A stretch of 45,778 nucleotides of DNA from positions 1 to 45,778 of IMG/VR virus record IMGVR_UViG_3300009151_000004. One strand, written 5' to 3'. The notes beneath the pieces were generated by a model, which was given only the letters and a program-made list of their open reading frames with translations, did not search any database and was not told where the DNA came from. The translations under genes were made by a program, and so were the position numbers. This stretch comes from a virus. Positions 31,790 through 38,324 of this stretch are shown here, one piece after another (within the stretch, counting starts at the first letter, position 1; the number at the start of each line of letters is the position of its first letter).

Positions 31790-31810
31790 CGTTTCCGCCA
31801 GAGGCTTTGC
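31777..31810 (+). terminator. Hairpin overlapping the resolvase stop
   Basis: GCAAAGCCCCTG (31777-31788) pairs with CAGAGGCTTTGC (31799-31810), 11 of 12 bases. A second small hairpin AGGGGC/GCCCCT follows at 31819-31834. There is no T-run, so it may be an RNA-stability or Rho-type end rather than a classic terminator. Confidence 0.55.
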
Positions 31811-31935
31811 CCACCACCAGGGGCGACCGCCCCTAGTGCAGTGGGTACCACCCCGCCTGCCACGCCATTGTATCAGTCCTGACGGTGGCTAGAGGTGGTA
31901 TGTTTGGGGAGTCGGCAAATCCGACGCACCATTTT

Positions 31936-31980
31936 CAACCAACTGGAGAGGCCCTGAGTGGCCCCGGTTGGTAATTACCA
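31936..31980. promoter_or_regulatory. Structured leader and palindrome before 31990
   Basis: CAACC...GGTTG encloses GGCC...GGCC (31936-31970). It is followed by the perfect 12-bp palindrome TGGTAATTACCA (31969-31980), 10 nt before ATG 31990. It could be an operator or translational control hairpin. Confidence 0.45.
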
Positions 31981-31989
31981 CCAAGAACC

Positions 31990-32328
31990 ATGAACACCTT
32001 CAAGGCTCTGCTCCAAGCTGACTGGGCTCCTGCAATCGAATCCATCGCCCGTTTCTTGGGCCGGCTGGTTGCTGTGGCGATCGTCTTGATCCAGTGGGCC
32101 CAGTTCACCCAACGCCGGCCATGGGCGGGCTTGCTTGCGGTGATCAGCTCCCCTCGATCCACTGGCAGCTCCCCTCGACCCAGGTCCATGGCGCCCCTGC
32201 TGCTGCAGCCGGCAGCCCCGGTCCTGCTGCTGGCCGCTGCACCTGAACCGATCGCGCCCACCCCAGCGGCACCACCGGCACGCAAGCGAGGGCGGCGAGC
32301 AACTCGTCAACCCAAGCCAGTGGCTTGA
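31990..32328 (+). CDS. Small membrane-anchored protein
   Basis: The protein has 112 residues from ATG 31990. An amphipathic N-terminus leads into one membrane segment at residues 22-38 (FLGRLVAVAIVLIQWAQF). A Pro/Ala-rich, then strongly basic, tail ends in KRGRRATRQPKP. I do not recognise it. It stands alone between two hairpins and faces the minus-strand gene at 32377. Possible roles are an early host-membrane effector or a superinfection-exclusion type protein, but nothing in the sequence settles this. Confidence 0.55.
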   Translation: MNTFKALLQADWAPAIESIARFLGRLVAVAIVLIQWAQFTQRRPWAGLLAVISSPRSTGSSPRPRSMAPLLLQPAAPVLLLAAAPEPIAPTPAAPPARKRGRRATRQPKPVA

Positions 32329-32331
32329 GGC

Positions 32332-32360
32332 AAAAAAAGGGGGCCATCCAGCCCCCCTTC
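32332..32360 (-). terminator. Intrinsic terminator for the leftward genes
   Basis: Read on the minus strand, GGGGGGC-TGGATG-GCCCCC is followed by TTTTTTT (A7 at 32332-32338). It ends transcription of the 32377 gene and faces the end of 31990. Confidence 0.85.
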
Positions 32361-32376
32361 GATCTCTCCAACAGTT

Positions 32377-32937
32377 TCACCCAACTTTCTGCGTTTTGCG
32401 CCCCCATGTGCTAGCAAGCTGACCGCTGGTCAGCGCCTCATGGGCTTCGTCGAGCTCACCTAGCGCCACACCCAGAGCGATCATCGATTTACGGTCCATC
32501 ATCCGCTGTGCCCGCAGTTTCAAGGCCTCGATCTTTCGCCTGGCCTCCACCACCAGGCCAACAGCCTCCTGCACTTCCCTGGCCATCGGGTCGTAATGCT
32601 CCACCTCTGTGGTGGCTTCCCCATTGGAAACAGGTCGCACCGAGGAAATCCTGGCCTCCTGAGGGGCGGCAGGCACCACCCGAACCACCTTGATGAGCGT
32701 GCTGGCCTGGTGCTGCCGGTAGTTTTCGGCAGCAACGGAATCCCGCCACTCAAAGGCCGGGTGAAGGGGGGCCTCCTCGGGCCTGGCCTCATCGACAACC
32801 ACAGCGGGGATGATCGTGCCATCGCGCTGGCGGATCCGGTCCAGTTCGCTGCCGGCGGTCTGGGCATCGATGCCGAGAGTTTCATCACCATCCTCGATGC
32901 GGAAGGTGTACTCTGTCTGCGCTTTAGTGAAGTTCAT
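32377..32937 (-). CDS. Conserved phage protein of unknown function
   Basis: The protein has 186 residues from the ATG complement at 32937. The middle section shows VVVDEARPEEAPLHPAFEWR, then AAENYRQHQASTLIKVVRVV. I recognise this as a recurring phage family (acidic residues, 'SPLHPxFEW' and 'AAExYRxxQAR' motifs) with no established function. The C-terminal part is a helical hairpin (residues 120-175). It is the last gene before the leftward terminator and lies downstream of the long pentanucleotide array. Confidence 0.65.
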   Translation of the reverse strand: MNFTKAQTEYTFRIEDGDETLGIDAQTAGSELDRIRQRDGTIIPAVVVDEARPEEAPLHPAFEWRDSVAAENYRQHQASTLIKVVRVVPAAPQEARISSVRPVSNGEATTEVEHYDPMAREVQEAVGLVVEARRKIEALKLRAQRMMDRKSMIALGVALGELDEAHEALTSGQLASTWGRKTQKVG

Positions 32938-32994
32938 TGATCAGGGGATAGGGAATGAGGGGGCCCATTCATGCCCCCATTCTGCTGCAATTTG

Positions 32995-33790
32995 GCAACG
33001 GCAACGCCAGCCACGCCTTGCGGTTGCTTGCACCGTCAAGCCAGGCCACGCCGGCCGAACCGGGCCTTGCCTAGTCAAACCACACCTCGCTGGCCGAACC
33101 TTGCCTTACTTTGCCTAGTCAGACCTCGCCTGCCTGGCCGTGCCCAATCGGGCAATGCCGGATCACTCCACGCCTGCCTAGCTATTCCGTGTCTACCAAG
33201 CCATGCCAACGAAGCCATGCCTGCCGTGCCGCTCCTGGTCTGGCAACTCCACACCTCGCCACACCTGCCGTCCCGTTCCCGGTACTGCCGATCCCCGCCT
33301 TTCGGGCCATGCCTGCGATCCCTGGCCATTCACTACCGCGTCCCGCATCGTCACGCCATGCCTGCGACACCTTGGGGTGCCATTCCTCGCCTACCTCGCC
33401 TGCCTGTCTAGGCCGAACCTAGTCCAGCCATCGCTGCCTCGCCTGCCGCTCCTTTCCTGTCCGTGCCCAAGAAGCCTTGCCGGCCACGCCAATTCGGTCC
33501 ACTGCGCCCAAGCCTTGCCCACGGTGCCTTGCCTGCCAACCCGTGCCAATTCAGTCCTGTCTTCACCTCGCCACGCCTGCGCTGCCGTGCTTTGCATAGC
33601 CCGACCACGCCTAGCCAGCCGCGCCAATGGTTTCCACCCCAGGCCACGCCTAGCCGGCCATAACTGGCCAGGCCGTGCCTTGCAAAACCATGCCGGCCAT
33701 TCCGGTCCAACCTGAGCGTGCCACGCCTGCGAAACCCTGCGAATCCTTGAAACGACGCACGTTGCCTAACCTGCGATGCCAGGCCCGGGC
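32995..33790 (-). repeat. Degenerate pentanucleotide array (NNGCC / GGCNN)
   Basis: About 800 bp in which GCC or CC recurs every 5 bases over long stretches, for example AAGCC-ATGCC-AACGA, TTGCC-GGCC-ACGCC and TCGCC-ACGCC, with occasional 4- or 6-base slips that reset the phase. The plus strand is C-rich and the minus strand G-rich (GGCNN). A 5-base period is incompatible with codon structure, and the open frames crossing it give only low-complexity peptides. It lies between two leftward genes, so it may be transcribed as a long G-rich RNA. Confidence 0.8.
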
Positions 33791-33825
33791 AACGGCATGA
33801 CCGCCACCAAGGCCGTGATTGATCC

Positions 33826-34476
33826 TCAGATGATCTCGAACAGCCCAAAGCCCAGGCCGGCAGATGCCTTGCTGTCGGGCCTTCCTTCGCCGATGCCGAC
33901 CTGGAGGCCCACCCGGCTGATCAGGTTGACAAGATCGGTTGAGCTGAACATGCCGGCGTCGTAACGCATCCGCAGGACGGCGGCCCATTCCCGGTACATC
34001 GGCCGGCAGCGCAGATCCACCACGCCCGTGGCATTCCGCGTTGGGGCCACCCACTGTTCAGCCTCTCCTTCGGTGAGACGCACCAGGGGGGCGCCATCCA
34101 CCTTGTCGAACCCGTCAGCAAAAACGCTGAAAGCGAGCTTGGCGTGGGTCATCTTGACGCCCACCGTTTTGCACGCGGAGATCGCACCGTTTCTGAAAGC
34201 GGCAGCGTGAATGCCCTCCCAACCCTCCGCAGAAATGTGCTTGGCATTCTCGAACAGGGCATTGAAATCCTTCGGCTCGCGCACCTTTTTGCCCCTGGCA
34301 CTGCTTCCAGCCTCCTGGGTGGCCCGCATCATCTCGATCGCTTTGGCGCTGAACCGGTTGACAACAAGTGGGCTGGTGCCCCTGATGTTGATGTCGATTC
34401 GCCGGAAGTCCGGGGCTTTGATTGAGATGGCCTCTTCTGCGGCCGGTGCTGCTTTTGCTTTGGTGGCGGTTGCCAT
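33826..34476 (-). CDS. Conserved phage protein with GIGEGRP motif
   Basis: The protein has 216 residues from the ATG complement at 34476; the extension to 34551 crosses element B and is unlikely. Core features are RRIDINIRGTSPLVVNRFSA, then GIHAAAFRNGAISACKTVGV, a conserved Trp (YREWAAVLRM), and the end RVGLQVGIGEGRPDSKASAG. I know this pattern from phage replication/recombination regions, where it is unassigned. The Gly-rich end resembles RAMP-type RNA-binding folds, but that is speculative. It is the first gene of the leftward unit that contains the pentanucleotide array, and it diverges from the Gp157 gene. Confidence 0.6.
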   Translation of the reverse strand: MATATKAKAAPAAEEAISIKAPDFRRIDINIRGTSPLVVNRFSAKAIEMMRATQEAGSSARGKKVREPKDFNALFENAKHISAEGWEGIHAAAFRNGAISACKTVGVKMTHAKLAFSVFADGFDKVDGAPLVRLTEGEAEQWVAPTRNATGVVDLRCRPMYREWAAVLRMRYDAGMFSSTDLVNLISRVGLQVGIGEGRPDSKASAGLGFGLFEII

Positions 34477-34529
34477 TGGTGGTGCTCTCGCGTGGTGATG
34501 ATCAAGAGCCGTGCCGAGCCAGCCGCTGG

Positions 34530-34553
34530 CCTTGGCCGTTGCGGTTTCCAAAT
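34530..34553. promoter_or_regulatory. Divergent-region element B, copy 3
   Basis: CCTTGGCCGTTGCGGTTTCC plus AAAT lies between the divergent starts at 34476 (minus) and 34588 (plus). It shares GCCGTTGC.GTTTCCAAA with the copy at 2217. Confidence 0.5.
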
Positions 34554-34587
34554 GCTACCGTACCTAGGTCAATGCGAAACACCACCA

Positions 34588-35187
34588 ATGACCGCCACTG
34601 CCACCCGCCCTCCCGCCGCCGAGCAGGCCACCCCGCAGGCAACCAGCCTCTATGGCCTTGTTGGTGATGCCTACCGACTGGAGGTTGCCATCTCAGAGGC
34701 CGCTGAGGGCCTGGTTAGCGACGACCCCGAAGTTGTTGAAGCCGCCACCGCCGAGCTGGAGGCCCTGCTGGCTGCCGGTGAAGATGCCAAGGACGCCCTG
34801 CTGGCCAAGGCTGATGCCTGGTGCTGGGTGATTGATCGTCTTCGTGATCAGGCCGCTGCCCGCCGCGCCCATTCCGCTCGCTTGGTGGCCCTGGCCCAGG
34901 CCGACGAGCGCAAGGCCGATGCCATGACGGACAAGCTGGTCGATCGGCTCTTGTTCCTTGACCCGACGGCCACGAAGTTTGACCTGGCCAGCCACCAACT
35001 GAAGAGCACCAAGGTCACCACGGTCGAAATCGAAGACGACATGATTCCTGAGGATCTGCCCGCCGAGTACCAGCGCACCAAGACCACGGTGCAGGTGGAT
35101 CGCGTGGCCCTAAAGGCTGCTCTCAAGGCCGGCACCGAGGTGCATGGCTGCTACCTGTCAGAAGGCCGCTCCTGGCGACTGGGCTGA
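34588..35187 (+). CDS. Gp157-family phage protein
   Basis: The protein has 199 residues from ATG 34588; the upstream extension runs through the promoter region. It follows the siphovirus Gp157 family: helical N-terminal half (LYGLVGDAYRLEVAISEAAE), a coiled coil, then FDLASHQLKSTKVTTVEIED, IPEDLPAEYQRTKTTVQVD and KAALKAGTEVHGCYL. Gp157 proteins are common in early phage regions and have been linked to phage resistance in dairy bacteria, but their mechanism is not established. It heads the rightward early operon here. Confidence 0.9.
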   Translation: MTATATRPPAAEQATPQATSLYGLVGDAYRLEVAISEAAEGLVSDDPEVVEAATAELEALLAAGEDAKDALLAKADAWCWVIDRLRDQAAARRAHSARLVALAQADERKADAMTDKLVDRLLFLDPTATKFDLASHQLKSTKVTTVEIEDDMIPEDLPAEYQRTKTTVQVDRVALKAALKAGTEVHGCYLSEGRSWRLG

Positions 35188-35189
35188 TC

Positions 35190-35324
35190 ATGCCGACCTG
35201 CCCCCACTGCGGCGCCCCGGGCCACCAGCAACCGCCAATGTTTGTGGCTATCACCCCAAGCATGACCGTCAAGGACCACGACGGCATCGCCACCAGCCCA
35301 GCCCCCTTAGTTCTGCAACCATGA
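35190..35324 (+). CDS. Zinc-ribbon mini-protein
   Basis: ATG 35190, two nt after the Gp157 stop, to TGA 35324 gives 44 residues. It begins MPTCPHCGAPG, half of a zinc ribbon (one CxxC pair, so zinc binding would need a partner or His residues). The rest is Pro/Thr-rich. The stop overlaps the next ATG (ATGA), showing translational coupling. The function is unknown. Confidence 0.5.
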   Translation: MPTCPHCGAPGHQQPPMFVAITPSMTVKDHDGIATSPAPLVLQP

Positions 35325-35836
35325 CCGCTATTTCCACGGATCTCACCAAACTCACGCTTGAAGAGCAACGCCAAAACCTGCTACAAGTCGCTCGCACTGT
35401 CTTGGCTGATCCGTCCACCCTCGACATGTTGAAGTTTCATCGGCTCACGGCGGAACAATGGCCACTCGTTTATCCATACAACGTTTATCCATTCAAAACC
35501 GACGTGGAGACCGGAGTGGAGACCGGATGGGCCGAAGTGGCGGCCGCCCATTGCGGCACGGTTCATTGCATCGCGGGACACGCCATTGCCAACGCCGGGG
35601 CGGCCGGCTTTCAGCTCGCCCGTGACTACGACGAACCAGAGGCCGGCCGCATGCTGCTTGGGAACGAGGCGGCCGAGCACTTCTTTGACGACGATGACGA
35701 CGCCTTTGATTTTCTTCGGGCCGTTGTGGCCATCGAAGAAGAAAGGCTCGAGGATCCCGCTCTCAAACGCCCTCTACCGGCAGGGGCTGGCTCTGCGCCA
35801 GGAACAGGAACTTGTGAGCGAGTACCAGTAGCCTGA
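35321..35836 (+). CDS. Hypothetical protein with CGTxHCIAGHA motif
   Basis: The protein has 171 residues from ATG 35321, which overlaps the previous stop. Residues 75-125 read AAAHCGTVHCIAGHAIANAG, then EAGRMLLGNEAAEHFFDD. The Cys-x-x-x-x-Cys-x-x-x-His arrangement with a following Leu-Gly-x-x-x helix recurs in hypothetical proteins of phages and bacteria, and may bind metal. An unusually acidic run DDDDDAFDF follows. The last 20 residues are Pro/Gly/Thr-rich. The function is unknown. Confidence 0.6.
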   Translation: MTAISTDLTKLTLEEQRQNLLQVARTVLADPSTLDMLKFHRLTAEQWPLVYPYNVYPFKTDVETGVETGWAEVAAAHCGTVHCIAGHAIANAGAAGFQLARDYDEPEAGRMLLGNEAAEHFFDDDDDAFDFLRAVVAIEEERLEDPALKRPLPAGAGSAPGTGTCERVPVA

Positions 35837-35875
35837 CGCTGCCGGGTCGGTCCCATCCGCAAGGACGGACGCGGT

Positions 35876-35960
35876 GAGCGGGTTTGAATGGGCCTGCTCT
35901 GAAACCGTACCGAAGGCCCGGTTTCAACCGGTGAGGGCTGGCCCATGGCTGGCCCTTTCC
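35876..35960 (+). promoter_or_regulatory. Leader region with alternative hairpins
   Basis: GAAACCG (35901-35907) can pair with CGGTTTC (35919-35925), but CCGGTT (35918-35923) can instead pair with AACCGG (35926-35931). A following AGGGC/GCCCT stem (35934-35956) ends in TTT. The exclusive pairings upstream of the 36020 operon resemble an attenuator. Confidence 0.4.
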
Positions 35961-36019
35961 CATTGCGCTATGGTGTGAAAGCTCGGCAGAGGTGTCGAGC
36001 ATCATTCGATGTATTCACC

Positions 36020-36205
36020 ATGAAAACCCTGGCCATGCCCGCCTTCCCTGGCGGGTCTCCGTTTGCATCCGCCGTTGACCGCGCCCTTTGGGAGCTGGGC
36101 TACCCCAACGACTTCGAGACCGAGGCTGAGGCCCGCGCCGCCGTCGCTGAACTGCGCCGCCTGCCCGCCTTCGCCGACACCACCTTCAACTTTGTGGAGG
36201 CTTGA
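36020..36205 (+). CDS. Hypothetical 61-residue protein before KilA-N gene
   Basis: The protein starts at ATG 36020 and ends 3 nt before the KilA-N start. It reads ASAVDRALWELGYPNDFETE followed by AEARAAVAELRRLPAF, a compact helical domain. I do not recognise it. It is probably co-translated with the KilA-N protein, since there is no room for a separate promoter. Confidence 0.6.
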   Translation: MKTLAMPAFPGGSPFASAVDRALWELGYPNDFETEAEARAAVAELRRLPAFADTTFNFVEA

Positions 36206-36208
36206 GCT

Positions 36209-36826
36209 ATGACCCGCGCAACCCTGGCTACCTGCGAGTGCTGCGGCGAGCCGCTGGCCCTGGCCCCCGCCAAACCGGCAGCGCCCCAGATCGAGGCCCG
36301 CGAGTGGAACGGCCATCCGATCCAGCGCCGCCAGGTCGATGGCTTCGTGAACGCCACGGCCATGTGCAAGGCCAATGGCAGGCACCTGCCCCATTACCTG
36401 GCCAACGGCCGCACAGCCGAGTACCTGCAAGCCCTCTCGGGGTCAGTCGGAATTCCGACGGACCTCCTGAAGGTCTCTATCGGCAACGGCCCCAACCACC
36501 TGCGAGGCACCTGGATCCACCCTCGCCTGGCGGTGGACCTGGCCCGCTGGATCTCACCCGCCTTTGCCGTCTGGATGGACGGCTGGTTCCTTGAGCAGTT
36601 CCAGCCCTCCCCTTTGCCCACCACCACCAACCACCAGCCCACCTCCAACCACCGAGGAATCCTCGGCAATCCCCGCATCGTGATTCACGCCGCCTCTGAT
36701 CAGGAGGCCGCCGCGTGCTGGGAGCAAGTCGTGGCCACCACCGTGCTTGATGGCCTGATTCATCACCGCCGGCGTGCCCGCCAAGTAGGAGCCTCGCCCA
36801 GATACGAGGTGGCCTTCACCGCCTGA
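36209..36826 (+). CDS. KilA-N domain protein
   Basis: The protein has 205 residues from ATG 36209. A short N-terminal CECCG knuckle (residues 9-13) precedes a KilA-N domain at residues 30-130: GFVNATAMCKANGRHLPHYL, then GTWIHPRLAVDLARWISPAF, then VWMDGWF. KilA-N is a DNA-binding fold found in phage and large-virus regulators. The C-terminal 70 residues are separated by a Pro/Thr/Asn linker and probably give specificity. It is likely an early regulator or antirepressor. A terminator follows directly. Confidence 0.9.
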   Translation: MTRATLATCECCGEPLALAPAKPAAPQIEAREWNGHPIQRRQVDGFVNATAMCKANGRHLPHYLANGRTAEYLQALSGSVGIPTDLLKVSIGNGPNHLRGTWIHPRLAVDLARWISPAFAVWMDGWFLEQFQPSPLPTTTNHQPTSNHRGILGNPRIVIHAASDQEAAACWEQVVATTVLDGLIHHRRRARQVGASPRYEVAFTA

Positions 36827-36831
36827 CCACT

Positions 36832-36861
36832 GGCCCTGGGACTCCCCGGGGCCTTCCTTTT
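36832..36861 (+). terminator. Terminator after KilA-N gene
   Basis: GGCCCTGGG-ACT-CCCCGGGGCC is followed by TTCCTTTT. The stem has one small bulge and an imperfect T-run. Confidence 0.65.
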
Positions 36862-36867
36862 GGCCCA

Positions 36868-36890
36868 GTTGTTACCGTTTCTGAAGCGCA
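36868..36890 (+). promoter_or_regulatory. Element B-like sequence before 36980
   Basis: GTTACCGTTTCTGAAGCGCA resembles GTTACCTTTCTCAAAGCGCA at 40886-40905 and, more loosely, element B. It lies at the start of the control region before 36980. Confidence 0.4.
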
Positions 36891-36895
36891 ACACC

Positions 36896-36916
36896 GCGCC
36901 GGCTTTTCAAAAGCGG
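36896..36916. promoter_or_regulatory. Palindromic operator GCTTTTNAAAAGC, copy 2
   Basis: The core palindrome at 36902-36914 and flanks are identical to 26738-26758 except for the central base. This indicates one regulator acting at both the leftward operon and this rightward early unit. Confidence 0.65.
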
Positions 36917-36955
36917 CTTTAACGGGCTATGCTTTGTGAACCGGGGCAACCCGGC

Positions 36956-36977
36956 CACCACCACCCCAGACCGCCAG
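36956..36977 (+). repeat. Leader direct repeat, copy 1
   Basis: A 22-bp CACCACCACCCC-type leader immediately upstream of ATG 36980, repeated exactly at 37165-37186. Similar CCACCACC..GACCGCCATGA occurs before ATG 30025. Confidence 0.6.
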
Positions 36978-36979
36978 CC

Positions 36980-37126
36980 ATGACCCGCTTTTCCATCCTT
37001 GTCACAAACAGCCGCAACGGTGGTCAGCACGAATTGACAATCGAAGCAACAAACGAGCTCCACGCGTCAGAAATTCTCAAAGCCACCCGCCCCCACTACA
37101 TCATCAAACGAATCGACGCCATTTAA
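36980..37126 (+). CDS. Hypothetical 48-residue protein
   Basis: ATG 36980 directly follows the repeated leader. The pattern RFSILVTNSRNGGQHELTIE, then ELHASEILKATR is strand, strand, helix, a small complete fold. The base composition is AT-richer than its neighbours. I do not recognise it. It is the first gene of a set of very small early genes. Confidence 0.55.
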   Translation: MTRFSILVTNSRNGGQHELTIEATNELHASEILKATRPHYIIKRIDAI

Positions 37127-37141
37127 TTCCCACCACGGCCC

Positions 37142-37158
37142 GCCGGAGCCCATCCGGC
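37142..37158 (+). repeat. Intergenic hairpin, related copy at 30896
   Basis: GCCGG-AGCCCAT-CCGGC hairpin inside GGCCCGCCGGAGCCCA (37137-37152). The 16-mer differs at one base from 30891-30906. Confidence 0.4.
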
Positions 37159-37164
37159 ACTCCA

Positions 37165-37186
37165 CACCACCACCCCAGACCGCCAG
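37165..37186 (+). repeat. Leader direct repeat, copy 2
   Basis: An exact copy of 36956-36977. Its last base is the G of the GTG start at 37186, so this translation start region was duplicated or is conserved as a ribosome-loading leader. Confidence 0.6.
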
Positions 37187-37479
37187 TGATCAAAGCTCTT
37201 GCCGATGCCCTTTTGACCATCGGCCACCACCCCCTCTGCTCCGCTGTTGAGGTCGAGCAAGGCGACAGCGACGGCCTTGCCTTCTTCCTGGACAACGGCA
37301 AAACCGGCGACCCCGCCTGGCCCGCTGACCTGGAGGCCACCATGGCCGATTACGACCAGATCGGCCCTTACCGCCTCACGGTGATCCTGCCCCTGGCCAC
37401 TGAAACCTGGGACGACGAGCCCGGCTGGGAGACCCCCTCGGCCGCCGAGCGCAATCCCAGCATGTTGGCTTGCGCCTAA
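37186..37479 (+). CDS. Hypothetical 97-residue protein
   Basis: GTG 37186 follows the repeated leader. The sequence is mixed alpha/beta: KALADALLTIGHHPLCSAVE, later PYRLTVILPLATETWDDEPG. Acidic overall. I do not recognise it. Sharing its leader with 36980 suggests the same expression timing. Confidence 0.55.
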   Translation: MIKALADALLTIGHHPLCSAVEVEQGDSDGLAFFLDNGKTGDPAWPADLEATMADYDQIGPYRLTVILPLATETWDDEPGWETPSAAERNPSMLACA

Positions 37480-37517
37480 GCCTGCTGCCCTTTCCAAATC
37501 ACATTGCCCCGCTTCCG

Positions 37518-37781
37518 ATGCCCACGATCACCCACACCACCCGCCAGCAGCCGGTGGCCACGGCCTTGGACAAACTGCTGTCCAACGCTGAGGCCACCGC
37601 CAGGGCCCTCGTTGACAACGCTTTCGAGGATGGCAGGCCGGTGGATGCCCTTGCAGCCCGCAACTGGTGGAACCGGTTGGATCGCATTGCTGACCTGATC
37701 GCTGATTCAGCTCATCAGCCCAGGCTAAGTCAGTCCTACTTGCCCTCGTTTCGCTCATTCAGCGGTAAGGAATTCCTTTGA
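37518..37781 (+). CDS. Hypothetical 87-residue helical protein
   Basis: ATG 37518; an in-frame upstream start at 37470 is poorer. The body is one long amphipathic helix pair (VATALDKLLSNAEATARALV, then LAARNWWNRLDRIADLIADS) with a Ser-rich end. It has the look of a small DNA- or protein-binding helical hairpin. I do not recognise it. Confidence 0.55.
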   Translation: MPTITHTTRQQPVATALDKLLSNAEATARALVDNAFEDGRPVDALAARNWWNRLDRIADLIADSAHQPRLSQSYLPSFRSFSGKEFL

Positions 37782-38013
37782 CACCCGGGGGCATAGCACC
37801 GAAGTGACTTTCGGCTCACTGCGCTCCCAGGCGATGCCATCCACTGCTCGGGTCATGCGGTGGAACCAAGCAGCCGTGTAGAAGCGGATGCCAATGGCCT
37901 CTCATCTGTAACGGGACCCGTCGCGGTCTGTCGTTGATACCAGGGCGTTGGGCCCCATAGGACGGCAGCAAGCGCAGCGCCAGTAAGACCCCAAGCTTTT
38001 TCCAGCAACAGTT
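37782..38013. other. Gap without a supported gene
   Basis: 232 nt. It contains a small CCGAA...TTCGG hairpin near 37800. The minus strand has short frames with a hydrophobic stretch, but no start or motif that I can defend. No RNA gene was recognised. It separates the 37186/37518 genes from the next cluster and may hold a promoter. Confidence 0.4.
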
Positions 38014-38226
38014 ATGGCCTTCTCCATCGTTTACCACCGACCGAACACCCATGCAGTCGCCATCCTCCCCGGAATCTTCCAAGCCAACAACCTCCAGCAA
38101 ACCGACTGGGTTACCCCAGAGGGTTGGTCAGCCAGTGACGCCAGACTTGCCTTTGAGGCGCGGCATCCAGGCTGCACCGTCCTTCGTTGTGACGAAATCG
38201 AGGGTATCGAGGGTTCTATCGGATGA
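38014..38226 (+). CDS. Hypothetical 70-residue protein
   Basis: ATG 38014. The protein reads as strands and helices (FSIVYHRPNTHAVAILPGIF, later ASDARLAFEARHPGCTVLRC) and is complete in itself. I do not recognise it. Its stop overlaps the next small membrane gene (ATGA), the first of several overlapping stop/start junctions in this cluster. Confidence 0.55.
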   Translation: MAFSIVYHRPNTHAVAILPGIFQANNLQQTDWVTPEGWSASDARLAFEARHPGCTVLRCDEIEGIEGSIG

Positions 38227-38324
38227 ACCGGTACTTCCTGCCTTCTCTCGCCGGCGCAGCGGTGCTCCTGTGGATCGCACAGCGGAGGCCCAGTGCCCCT
38301 GCCCGCCCACCGATCGCGGAATAG
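38223..38324 (+). CDS. Tiny membrane peptide
   Basis: ATG 38223 (overlapping the previous stop) to TAG 38324 gives 33 residues. It has one membrane segment (YFLPSLAGAAVLLWIAQ) followed by a basic, Pro-rich tail. Too short for family assignment. Its start/stop overlap argues that it is translated. Confidence 0.45.
   Translation: MNRYFLPSLAGAAVLLWIAQRRPSAPARPPIAE

Noticed and set aside
33075-33848. Several open frames across the pentanucleotide array on both strands
   Set aside because: They encode only Arg/Ala/Pro/Gly-rich peptides that follow the 5-base repeat. The array has no stops by composition, not by coding selection.
35945-36019. Upstream extension of the 36020 gene to 35945
   Set aside because: It would translate through the candidate leader hairpins. 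ATG 36020 gives a compact protein without low-complexity residues.
37816-38100. Minus-strand frame over the gap before 38014
   Set aside because: It overlaps the start of 38014, has no recognisable domain and contains composition-driven residues. A hydrophobic stretch in another frame lacks a credible start.
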